From Cryoendolithus antarcticus (Eukaryota > Ascomycota > Dothideomycetes > Cladosporiales > Cladosporiaceae): a DNA stretch of 64,000 nt. The notes under the pieces are model-generated. The model saw only the letters and a program-made list of their open reading frames with translations, did not search any database and was not told where the DNA came from. Position 1 is the first letter of the stretch, and each line of letters opens with the position of its first letter. Shown here piece by piece: positions 43,593-53,018 of this stretch. A program made the translations under genes and the position numbers. The stretch spans positions 62,001 through 126,000 of the forward strand of contig NAJO01000040.1 of NCBI GenBank assembly GCA_002077065.1, in the 5' to 3' direction.

Positions 43593-44125
43593 CTAGGCTC
43601 TATAGTGTGATTCCAAGCGGATTCTGGGTGTCTTCTGTCGGTCGTAGTGTGGTATTTCGGATGAAAGCAGCGTCCCTTTCCTGGAACGACGATCTATTGA
43701 GGAGAGGCCACCTTGGTTCTTTGGACGAGTCATACTAAGTGCGCTGATGCTCGTCTTCGGACTGGTCACTAGCATATTGACGATATGGTCATGTGTGCAA
43801 GAAATGTTCGAGAAGAGCCCACAGCCAGATGATCGGTCTTGATGCATCACAGAGCCTCTAATGGTCATCATCATTCGCTCAACTACAACATTGAAGCTCT
43901 GCAGCAGACATCTAGTGGATACTGACGCACAGTAGCCATCTGGTGCGGATTGAGTCCTTCCCACGCCGTATCATTAATCCTCGACAATACCTGCGCCATC
44001 TTCCAATACGTCCGAGTAAACGAACCCTGAATGCTCTGGTGCTGACGGCTCCCTGCCACAATCCCTCTGCACAGTACAGTCGCCTGTCAAATCCGCATCC
44101 TCGATCACAATCGACGCATCCTGCA
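43593..44125. other. Intergenic between array members
   Basis: A 123-codon minus frame (43593-43964) has no recognisable motif and could hold a 5' exon of member 3, but no splice join was convincing. Confidence 0.3.
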
Positions 44126-44548
44126 CTATGTTGCCATTAGATGTATCAAGGCCGTACGATCCATCAAAATCGCCGTCCTACACCAAACCCTGCTCCGTAT
44201 CACTTCAGCAGCAGGTTTGACCGGGCTCCTCCGCATGATTCGCTCGCGTTCTCGAGCTAGATGCCCTGCTGGGACTATGCTGTCGTGGCGTTCCAGAACG
44301 GCATTGTAGAGGAAGGGGACCAGAGAGAAAGCTACTTGACGTAAGTGGCGATTGATGTGCAGGATGGCCAGTGTGGCCTTGGGTAAATAGGCGTATGGAA
44401 GTGATGGCTAGTCTTGATATCCGACGGTACTTTTGACTACCTCTTCGAAGATCAGGAGTATGAGCTCGGTTGGAAGTGAGTCTAGGCAGACGGTGGGCTC
44501 CTTGACGCCTTCGGTATACTCTGGCATCTCTACGGACATCCTCGTCAT
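44126..44548 (-). pseudogene. F-box-like pseudogene, array member 4
   Basis: From ATG 44548 the frame gives MSVEMPEYTEGVKEP and then LDSLPTELILLIFEEVVK, the F-box-like motif. It then meets a TAG at 44408-44410 (codon 47). The same frame continues with family sequence (KATLAILHINRHLRQVAF) and an arginine-rich tail to the stop at 44126. One premature stop in an otherwise continuous 140-codon frame suggests a recent pseudogene or a sequencing error. Confidence 0.6.
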
Positions 44549-44704
44549 TACTTCTCCGCGCGAGTAGCTGATCTGGGTACGACAGCACGAGATCGGTCGG
44601 TCAACGGCACTGACGCATGCGTACGGCAGAGGTATGTAAGCTGAAGAAAGTAGCCGTCACTGATGAGAAAGTCGCAAAATCTGCACCAGTCGGTCCAACG
44701 CACA

Positions 44705-45475
44705 TCACGGATATCGAGGTGTAGGGATACGGATGCCTGTGCTTGCACGCCAGACCGTCTGATGGTCATCGCTGTGGGGCGCATCGTTCCTGCCACGTCG
44801 ACGCTCGCTCTGAATTCGATGAGCCCGATGATCACGCCGTACGAAAGCATTAAAGTCCACCTGTCTACTGGTGAGAATGGTCGCTGTTCCCTTGCACTGA
44901 CCTGTCATCCAGTCAGGATCCCACAGCCATCCCAATACACTGCCCAACATTATTCGTGCATCCCGGACAGCTACTGCAGGGGTAGCCTTATATTCACGCT
45001 CATGGCCATCGTCATCCACTTCCAACAGTCCCCGCGGCCACGGACCCTTTAATCGAATGCTCCGCCACATCTGCGCACCATCAAACAGGTTTCGAACCTT
45101 GATTGTAAATACAAGACTTTCCAAGCGCTCGGGAGTGCCTTTCACGCTCCTGACTTGCCAGGAGTGTTCGGGGTAGCCTGCATCGGCTACGAGCCATTCG
45201 CTCCGGAGGCACTTCAGCAGTATCGGCAGTGCTGCACGGCGATGTTGACGGCTTGTGTGGAATATGGCCATCAGGTTCTGGGCTAGAGGTCGATGTCTCG
45301 TACCAAGCCAATAGCGGGTTCTGTGTAAGGCGAGGATTCTCTGGCAGTTTAGGGTGTAGATGATTGCGAGGAGCTCGTTTGGGAGTGCGCTGAGGTGATC
45401 GCGAGGACCTGCTACTGCGGGTGGTTCTCGCGTCTGACTCAGTTGGCACGACATGGCTTCGCAGGCGTCAGTCAT
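44705..45475 (-). CDS. F-box-like protein, array member 5
   Basis: A frame of 256 aa from ATG 45475. The motif LSALPNELLAIIYTLNCQRI is followed by LMAIFHTSRQHRRAAL. A region RLESLVFTIKVRNLFDGAQM / IRLKGPWPRGLL reappears in the fragment at 45712-46044. After about WDPDWMTG the translation loses coherence. The next frame down to 44548 (YGVIIGLIEFRASVDVAG) reads better, so a short intron near 44860-44900 probably moves the real end to 44548. The function is unknown. Confidence 0.5.
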   Translation of the reverse strand: MTDACEAMSCQLSQTREPPAVAGPRDHLSALPNELLAIIYTLNCQRILALHRTRYWLGTRHRPLAQNLMAIFHTSRQHRRAALPILLKCLRSEWLVADAGYPEHSWQVRSVKGTPERLESLVFTIKVRNLFDGAQMWRSIRLKGPWPRGLLEVDDDGHEREYKATPAVAVRDARIMLGSVLGWLWDPDWMTGQCKGTATILTSRQVDFNAFVRRDHRAHRIQSERRRGRNDAPHSDDHQTVWRASTGIRIPTPRYP

Positions 45476-45711
45476 GCCTTTCGGTGTCCGCGTCTGATGT
45501 ACTCACGACACTGATTCTGCCCAGCGCACCAAAGCCCCAGCATTCTGTCCTTGCTTCGACATGACACAGATACATCCACTCGAGACTGCGTGTCGAAATC
45601 AAAGTGCGTGGCACCGATACTCGAGGGTTTCAGAAGTGATGTGAAAAGAAGGCATGGGGAGCACACAATCCGCGGCATATCACATACCCAACGGGTCACA
45701 AGCATGGAGTA

Positions 45712-46044
45712 TTAAGTGCAACACTGTCCAATCTGAGTAAGATTGATGGTCATACTCGCCCTGAGACAGCCCAACGTACATGCCGTCCTCACGACTGGCC
45801 CACCCAATCTATACGGCCACGGTGCCTGCGCTTTCAATTTTGGCCACGTTTGCATACCGCTGAATACATTGCCCAGCTTGATCGCCATTACGAGCCATCG
45901 CAGGCGATCTGGATTGCGAGGCATTCCAGGACCTGCTTTGCCACTCGACTTGTAGTCCAGATGGCGCTGGGAAGGCCAGGGATCACTGCTGTAGTCTTCG
46001 CTGCACGCCGTGAGCTCCAACCTCACGCACTGTACTAGCGACAT
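45712..46044 (-). pseudogene. F-box-like family fragment, array member 6
   Basis: A 110-codon frame whose middle (RNPDRLRWLVMAIKLGNVFS / GMQTWPKLKAQAPWPYRL) parallels the RLESLVFTIKVRNLFDGAQM / GPWPRGLL region of member 5. No F-box-like motif precedes it. The copy therefore lacks its N-terminal half, or an upstream exon is hidden in 46045-46171. Confidence 0.45.
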
Positions 46045-46171
46045 CGTAATGTAGCACTTCCTTCGCTAGTATAGTGCGTGAGCGCAACACGATCCTGCGC
46101 CCGACTGCGTTCTTGGTCTGCGCCAACCTCGCCTCTTCGGGATTCCGCCCCTGCTGGAGAAGCCGCTCCTT

Positions 46172-46935
46172 CTACCTGGCTGCGTGCTTCCTCTGCGCCG
46201 ATCTCACAAGCTTGATCCGTGGCATCATTGGACGTACCGTCGCCTGACCCATCTCCATCGCTTGATCACTATGCTCTGCCGTCACATGCACGGGGATGAT
46301 AGGGAATCGCTTACCACTATCAAGCACTTCCCGACTCGATCGCTTCTGATAGGTCGTCCGTGCTGCGAATTGACAGAACACCTCCCCCGCCTTCACCGCT
46401 TCCTGCAACTCCTGCAAATACGACACATGCCACAGCAGGTCCTGAGCTTTCCGGTCGTGATACTGACACCGCGTTGCACACAGAGAGCCGTCCCAGTGCT
46501 TCTTCGGGCTTCGAGCGAACGCCCGACAGGCGATGACCTCCTCCTTCAGACTTTCGCTAAAAATATCTAGAGCTTCCCGGCGGACTTGGCCGCAGACTCG
46601 TAGCAGTGAGATGACTCTGAGGACGAACCTACGCCTGCTGCCGCGCGACGTGCCTCGAGGGCGGGCGTTGATGTAGTCCTTGCGAAAAGTCTCGGCGTAG
46701 ATTTGCAGGCGGAGTTCTGGCGGTAAGGTGAAGAGGTGATCTGGAGGTGGCGTGGGTCTCTCCTTGGCCTTGCACCTCAGTCGTTGCAACTCGCGATGAT
46801 CCTTCACACGCTTCAATTCGGCGAGCCTTTCCTTTCTGTGCACAGCGTCAGTGAGAGATCCGAAGTGAAGACAAGAGTGACTGACTGTTGCGTACGCTTG
46901 ACCAGTGCGAGCGTCTTCGCCACTGACAGCATCAT
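46172..46935 (-). CDS. F-box-like protein, array member 7
   Basis: Exons 46935-46886 and 46835-46172 with a 50-nt intron (donor GTCAGT, acceptor CACAG) give 237 aa. Exon 1 supplies MMLSVAKTLALVKRTQ, which joins QKERLAELKRVKDHREL. Without it exon 2 lacks an ATG. The motif LFTLPPELRLQIYAETF is followed by ISLLRVCGQVRREALDIF, the family arrangement. The rest is basic, with a Lys/Arg-rich end. It is the best-formed member of the array. Any SCF role is inference from the motif alone. Confidence 0.62.
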
Positions 46936-47325
46936 GGCGGTCCTACAGAGAGTCTGCGAGAGTAAGTATGTAGTGATGTGGTAGTCGTCCTGTGTATTGT
47001 CAACATGCGTGCGGGTCGAGTATAGCAGCACAACAATGAAGTTGCTGCAGTCGTTGAGTTTGGAAGGCACGACCCAGATGAGCTCACTAGTCCTTGCATC
47101 ACTGGACTCAACGTCAGTGGGCTCCAACACATCATCTCGCTCCTCCGGGCAGCTCCCAAGTGAGTCGGTAGTTGTCGAGACTGTTATCGAGACTGTACAA
47201 GTGTATGCTAACAAGCAGTGCCCTCGCGGGCTCCGTTTTTGATATGTACAAAGGTATTCACTTTTTCCCGTTTCTTTACTCAGCCGCAGCTAGTTTTAAT
47301 CCTCATTGTCCTCCCCTCATGCTCG
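46936..47325. other. Intergenic, no gene seen
   Basis: About 390 bp, upstream of array member 7 and downstream of the receptor gene (both minus strand). Nothing supported. Confidence 0.35.
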
Positions 47326-49359
47326 TTACCGGGTATCGTCAACTCTTCTCTCATGATGCAGATCCTCCACGCTCTCTCCCGCTTCGCTTGGCGGGTTCAA
47401 GGCTAGTCCTCCTCTTCCTGCCCAGACGTCTCGAGGCTCATACGCCGTACTCCGTAAGCTGCTCTGTCTGCTGGGGGTCTTGGGCGCGGAGAACGAAGAT
47501 CCCGGCGCTTGGTAGGTTCGCTCAGGCTCACCGCCTCGATCTAGAGAGGTGTGTCTGCCTAACGTTGTGGGTGAGGAGATGAAGCCATCGTCAGGCGGTG
47601 GGCTCCTCGATTGAGGGAAGTGGAAGTACTCGTGGGGTTGGTAATGTCGGGGATTGCGAGAGTAGGTCTCAGGGATCTGTCGCTGCTGGGAGAAGGTCGA
47701 TGTCGTGGCCATACTCGGCGGCGTGTTGCCGTGGTCGAGTGCTGGTGACATTCGATCGTGGCCGTAGGGCAGGTCCAGTGAGGGTTCCATGCGCAATGGG
47801 CTGCGGTATGACTCCGAAGGCGACGAGATCACTGTTGCGCTAGTTTCGAGACTCTTCATGTCTAGATGAAGACTCTCCGGCTCTGTTGCCATGGTCGAAG
47901 AGTAACTAGGCTTCTGCATCTCGAATGTTGTGGCTTGGTGCCCGCGCTCCATGCGCAGCAACTCAGCCTTGGAGTGCGTTCGCATGTTGTCAGGTCTCGC
48001 ATCGAGCGAGACGAACTCTTGTCGCTGGCCAAATCGATTGCGGAAGAAATCGGCCCATGCTGGAAACACCGATGGTCTCGCAAGAAAGAGTGTGACCTGC
48101 AGACCTGACAAACCAAGTAGGAACAGGACAGCCACCACGGTCGACTCATTCACGAGCCAGCCCTGTACCAGATCGAGACATTGATCTTTGTTAGCTGCAT
48201 TGGCAACTAGACAGATCAGCCAGGGCTCAATCCTCCTGATGTCGTGCAGTATCCTGTTCTGTATGCCGTCGAGCGAGACAAACACGATGACGAAGAAGAT
48301 CACATCGACCAGGATAATGGTGACAATCGATATGCCTCGCCACTGTAGCCACAATACTTTCTTGAGACGCTGGTAGACTGCTCGCGCTGTCTGTGTGCGC
48401 ATGCTATTGCTGTAGCTCGGAAGTCCAGATCCCGATGCGCCGGTCGAGTTTGCTGGACTGTCACTCCACAGGTTCTTCAAGTAGACCTTGACGCAGTACC
48501 CGAACGTCGCAATCTGCAATATACCTGCAGCACCGGCTATAGCAATTAGTGGACCCCAGAAGTCCGCCATCGATGAGACGTGGTTAACATGGCAAGCGGC
48601 CCCAAATCGGAAGCTGACGCCAGTCACTGTCATTGTCGCCGCGAACAGCACCGCCGGTATACCCCATCCAAAAGCTTGCGATAGGTAGAAGAACTTCTTG
48701 CCGGGTACAATGTCCCAGCATATCTGCAGATTCATCGACAGCGCTCGGATGAAGATCCACATTGTCGCGCATAGTCCGCCGGCAATGATGAAAGCTCCGC
48801 TAAACGCGCAAGTCGTAGAACTGTACATGTCATTTGGTGTGATTTCATTGTAGCATTGGTCTGGCTTCGCTCCGAGAGGTATCGTGAAACCGAGATGAAT
48901 CATCAGGACTGCCACCACCAAGCATACTGAGAGGTAGTGACTTCGTGTCTTTTGTGCAGGCAGGGCAATGTAGCTGATGAGCATGAACACCATGAGAATC
49001 AGCCCGGCCACGTTGAGCCATTCAGAGGCCACCGAGTATGATTTGATAGTATCAGAGTAGAGCCACTCGGTCGCAGGACAGGGCAGACAGCAGGTAGGGG
49101 TACCAGGGATCTGTGAGATTGGTGCGCAAAACCTGCCGTCAATGACTGTAATGCTGTTTAGTTCATGATCTAGGTACTGAGCAGTCTTCATGGTGGACTC
49201 ACAGCCTCCATCAGATGGAAAGCGAATTGCATCCAGGAATGGGGCAATACACGAGCCTGTCAGGAGGGTCGTGTTTCCATCGCTTGAAACCGGATGTGTA
49301 GGCATGGCTGGACTAAGGTCTTTTTGTAACGCCTGCGATGGCGGCCAGTGTCGAACCAA
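47326..49359 (-). CDS. Seven-helix receptor, fungal Frizzled-like GPCR type
   Basis: A single exon of 677 aa. The extracellular N-terminus (~110 residues) is cysteine-rich (CIAPF, FCAPIS, CCLPCPATEW). Seven hydrophobic helices lie at about 114-133, 143-160, 185-205, 230-248, 268-290, 342-363 and 406-427. A disordered Ser/Pro-rich cytosolic tail of ~235 residues follows. The layout, and phrases such as IHLGFTIPLGAKPDQC and WDIVPGKKFFYLSQAFGWGIP, fit the fungal Frizzled/Smoothened-like receptor class. Such receptors are orphans in most moulds and may couple to G proteins. The start may instead be the methionine at 49305. There is no clear signal peptide. Confidence 0.75.
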   Translation of the reverse strand: MVRHWPPSQALQKDLSPAMPTHPVSSDGNTTLLTGSCIAPFLDAIRFPSDGGCESTMKTAQYLDHELNSITVIDGRFCAPISQIPGTPTCCLPCPATEWLYSDTIKSYSVASEWLNVAGLILMVFMLISYIALPAQKTRSHYLSVCLVVAVLMIHLGFTIPLGAKPDQCYNEITPNDMYSSTTCAFSGAFIIAGGLCATMWIFIRALSMNLQICWDIVPGKKFFYLSQAFGWGIPAVLFAATMTVTGVSFRFGAACHVNHVSSMADFWGPLIAIAGAAGILQIATFGYCVKVYLKNLWSDSPANSTGASGSGLPSYSNSMRTQTARAVYQRLKKVLWLQWRGISIVTIILVDVIFFVIVFVSLDGIQNRILHDIRRIEPWLICLVANAANKDQCLDLVQGWLVNESTVVAVLFLLGLSGLQVTLFLARPSVFPAWADFFRNRFGQRQEFVSLDARPDNMRTHSKAELLRMERGHQATTFEMQKPSYSSTMATEPESLHLDMKSLETSATVISSPSESYRSPLRMEPSLDLPYGHDRMSPALDHGNTPPSMATTSTFSQQRQIPETYSRNPRHYQPHEYFHFPQSRSPPPDDGFISSPTTLGRHTSLDRGGEPERTYQAPGSSFSAPKTPSRQSSLRSTAYEPRDVWAGRGGLALNPPSEAGESVEDLHHERRVDDTR

Positions 49360-52306
49360 GCGCAGTCCGCAATGCGGTCACGTTCGTAGAGGATCCCGCA
49401 GATCTCACGTCAGATCATGTGTGCCGCTATGTTGTCCAGAAAGCTCAGGGAGTCATCTCGAGCAGCAGTTGAAGGCCTTGTCAATGCTGACTGCGAAAGT
49501 GCTGACCGGGAAGTAGGGTCCAGACGCGGGGATGGACAGCAGCAGCCTTCGATAGCACAGTGCACCAGCTAGAAAATCAGTCAAAGGAATGAGGTGCGAA
49601 TGCTCCAGCGTATGCTGTGTAAATGACAGAAGGATCACCGCAGGAAACAAGAAAGGAAAACTGAAGGATGGTGCTACTGCATCAGCGACAGAAGGGAGGG
49701 TAGACGAATAGCATGAGCAAGGGTATTAGGACAGGGCAGAATGAGATCTCGTTCGATGCCTGCTCGGCACGCGACAAGCTGTCATCGCCCGCCACGGCCA
49801 TGCAGCGCAAGTGCAGGATGCTATGCCGCCGGGTCTCTCATCAGCCAAGCGTGTGGAGTGCTTGCGCAAATGCCTGCGCACCCCTGCACAGGGTAGCAAC
49901 GAGTGAAGTGGCCAGGGTGGAAAGGTACGAGGTCCCACGCCCGCGATGCTGACGCGAAGGCGCACCGTTGACGCCGCGCCGGTGACAGTGGAGCCGTCGC
50001 CGTTGGGCCACCCGGACAACGTCCGCTGCTTGTACGAGATCGCAGTGCTCGGAAGAGGCTAGAAGAGATGAAGTCGCGGAGCCACAAGGAGAGAGTTGCG
50101 GGCATTTGCCCCTGCAGGATGGGAGTGCAGGTACCGCGGCCCAGCGAGTGGGGTGCGAGTATTGCAACGCCGGCATGCAACTCGCTACCGCGCCTCCCGC
50201 CGTCACGAATCGGGGATTTTTGTGCTCGAGAACGGCTGAGTTTGGCTTCGCTGGTAGGTCGCGCAGACTTGCCGTACTTCGTGATCGTGTTCTGGACATG
50301 TTTGTATGCCTTCGTGACGAACGGATCGCAATGCCAGCATCGGCATCGCACTGAGATGTGCGCAATTTCGCATAATGATGCGCCAAGGACTTGACCTTCT
50401 TCCGGTGTTCCCTCCGACCGTGTTGCTCATAGCGCAAGCGACCTTGCTGGGACTAAATTGATGATACGCCGGTCCGGCCTGTCACGTCGAGGGTGCCCTG
50501 CCATTGAACACGTTGCATTGGTGGGGTTCTGGACTTCCCTGGTCACAGTCTCATCACGACCGCCCGAGGCGACTTCACTTGACTGCCTCAGAAACCTAAC
50601 CCCTCCATCGATTGACGAGGCGTAAATGCAGATAGTAGTAAATCACGGGGTCGGAAGTCAATTCAGTCGTTTCAGTAAGCCCATCAGATCCGAGTGGAGA
50701 GAGCAGAAAGCGGCGATCTGGTAATGCGAGCCAATGCCACCAGGCCTGGAGCAGTCTCGCAACATGATTGGCCGCGCACTGGCTACTACTGTTCCCAAAG
50801 ACCGCCTTGACAAGATCCAACAATTCGACGATCCACAGATCCGTCTAAACTCCCTGCATTCTGCTAGTATTGCGATGTCTACCAACACACTGCACGCAAT
50901 ATCGCATGCCGCGGTTTCGAAATCAACACACTGTTCGCTTGCGCAGGACATGCATGCCTCTTCCGAATCCCCGGCGTTACCACGGAGTGCTACCTAAATC
51001 AGGAGGTCCGCACATGGTGGCACACAACTCTTATGCAGGAATGGTAGGTCCCTGGAACATTCTGATTCTTCGACACATCATGTGGGAAGTGCGAAACTAT
51101 ACTTGGGCGTTATGTCTCGGCAGATTCTCGACGGCTGACTGCTGGCCACGCGGGTGCCTCATGAACCTTCTCCTATGCTGTCGGAAACTCACTCATCCGG
51201 TAATAAGGTATCAACGTCGACAACGCCTTGAGCCAGCGATGCTGCGAGTTCCGTGTTACTTCGTCAACGACAATGGCCATCATGCTTCCCCCCTCGATTG
51301 TGGCCCCCTCTTCAGCAGTTCGAACGCTCAACACTGCGCAGTACTTGTTTCGTCCCTTGAATGTGCAGGTCTGGAGATAGAACCGAATATCTGAACATCT
51401 AGCATCAGTCCTACCAACAGTAGCAGACTCGGTACCGCGGTCCAGACCTTGGACGAACGCTGTCTACAGCGACCCATGTTCATACTGTGACACCGCGGCA
51501 AAAGATCCTGGAGATGATCACACGAATTCGAGAAGCTAACGACGCGCACTGAGACACCATGGGCGATAGCGCTCCTGTCCGCGGTAATACCTCCGCATGT
51601 CACCGCACGGTCACGTAGGAATAGACATGCTCGTTCGCACATCACTGATCCGTAAGCGACCCGCGGCGGGCTTGATGAGCCGTGGCTGTCCCCATGCACG
51701 AGCGTCATGTGATAGAAGCTTGCGATAATGTCCCTCCACTGCTGCCCTTGTGAAGAGACGCGGCTACCTGCAATGCCGTTGATACTGTACGAAAATTCAC
51801 ACTGTCCTCGCTGCTCCAGCAGACAGCAGCACCGTCTTTGCGTGGCTCGTGACGCAGCGAGCCATCGCTCTCGATGGCCTCACGATCTCAACAACGTCGC
51901 TGTGGGATACTTCCGGACTCTCAAGCATGGCCTTCGCGGTGGTGAGGACCCGAAGTCAGGTTTGGGGTCCAAGCTGGCGCTCGACTGATTGACGGCGTAG
52001 TGGTATCACATGTCTCTCGCTTGCCGTTCTGTGCCTAGCGCGCCGACGAGAATGTAGGTCTCTTGTTGCGATCTCGACGCCATGGTCGGTGAGTCTCAGG
52101 CACACAGTCGCGGATCTCACGCAATTCTCATGTGCATGACAATTTCATTTGGCCATCTCTTGCACCTAGGGGCGTGAAGGTACCCACCGAGGAAGGTTCC
52201 GAAATGACACGTGGCTCTCGAGGAACGTAGATGTGTTGGACCTCTGTTGAGGTGTAAGGCCCTCTTACAGAACGATCCCGTCTTCGAGAGATCTCATTAC
52301 TTCAAT
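49360..52306. other. 2.9 kb gene-poor stretch
   Basis: Open frames up to ~200 codons occur on both strands (e.g. minus 49821-50437, plus 50870-51394) but overlap in conflicting phases. They show no family motif and no splice continuation. I see no transposon ends, direct repeats or RNA gene. Confidence 0.35.
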
Positions 52307-53011
52307 CTACTCCTCCACCTTCGTCTCCGGCATCCCATACCTATCACCCGGAAACCAAGTCTGCGCCAACCTCCGCAGCACCTGGCTCTGAATCTCCTTA
52401 TTCCCTTCACCTTGTTCCCACACCTTGAAATCAAGCTTCGCTGCTTCCACCGCCGTGTGCAGATGCTTCAGGTCGGTGTCGTATGGTGACAGGCCCTCCG
52501 TTGAAGCCGAAGCCACTTCCATAGCCTTCTCCATTTGGTCGAGCATCTCTTGGTCTTCGGGTGAGTTGGCATAGGGGTCTGTGGCCCGGCAGTCGTTTGA
52601 ATAGCGGTCTCCTTGAGAGCTTGTGGCGGATCTGGCTGCGGTGAGCGATGGGAGGTCGTGGTCATTGAGCAACGGTACTGGGACTAGTAGTACGTATGTA
52701 GTGGAATTGCTGTAGGCTGAGTCGTAGTTGGGGAATACTTCGGAGGAGGTCGTAGACTTTGCTGGTGATGGAGCTCTCGAAAGCTTCGTAGGCGACGCGG
52801 CTCTCGGCTTCGCGGCCTGAGCTTCCTGTGCTACTGTAGCTGTACTCATTGGTGTCGCGGCTGCCGTCGCAGCCGCAGAGAGAGGCGTCACTGGTTCGTT
52901 CCTCTTGGGTTCTGCCCGTTCGGGTACTCCACCATACTGTGTCCTCTTCGCTTCCTTTCCCGGCTCCGCCCTTCCAGCCAGTATATTCAGCAACGCCGCC
53001 TCCATGCTCAT
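52307..53011 (-). CDS. Hypothetical protein or 3' exon of the 53019 gene
   Basis: A frame of 234 aa from ATG 53011: MSMEAALLNILAGRAEPG, an Ala/Pro/Ser-rich disordered part (AASPTKLSRAPSPAKS), then helices (EDQEMLDQMEKAMEVAS, LHTAVEAAKLDFKVWEQG) and RRLAQTWFPG. It begins only 8 bp beyond the stop of the larger upstream frame on the same strand. Two separate genes that close are unlikely, so a single gene with an unrecognised intron or a frameshift near 53020 is more plausible. Not recognised. Confidence 0.45.
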   Translation of the reverse strand: MSMEAALLNILAGRAEPGKEAKRTQYGGVPERAEPKRNEPVTPLSAAATAAATPMSTATVAQEAQAAKPRAASPTKLSRAPSPAKSTTSSEVFPNYDSAYSNSTTYVLLVPVPLLNDHDLPSLTAARSATSSQGDRYSNDCRATDPYANSPEDQEMLDQMEKAMEVASASTEGLSPYDTDLKHLHTAVEAAKLDFKVWEQGEGNKEIQSQVLRRLAQTWFPGDRYGMPETKVEE

Positions 53012-53018
53012 CTTACCT

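Noticed and set aside
49821..50437. Minus-strand frames of 176-198 codons
   Set aside because: Two phases overlap the same DNA, with Arg/Ser-rich nonsense-like translations and no homology I can recognise.
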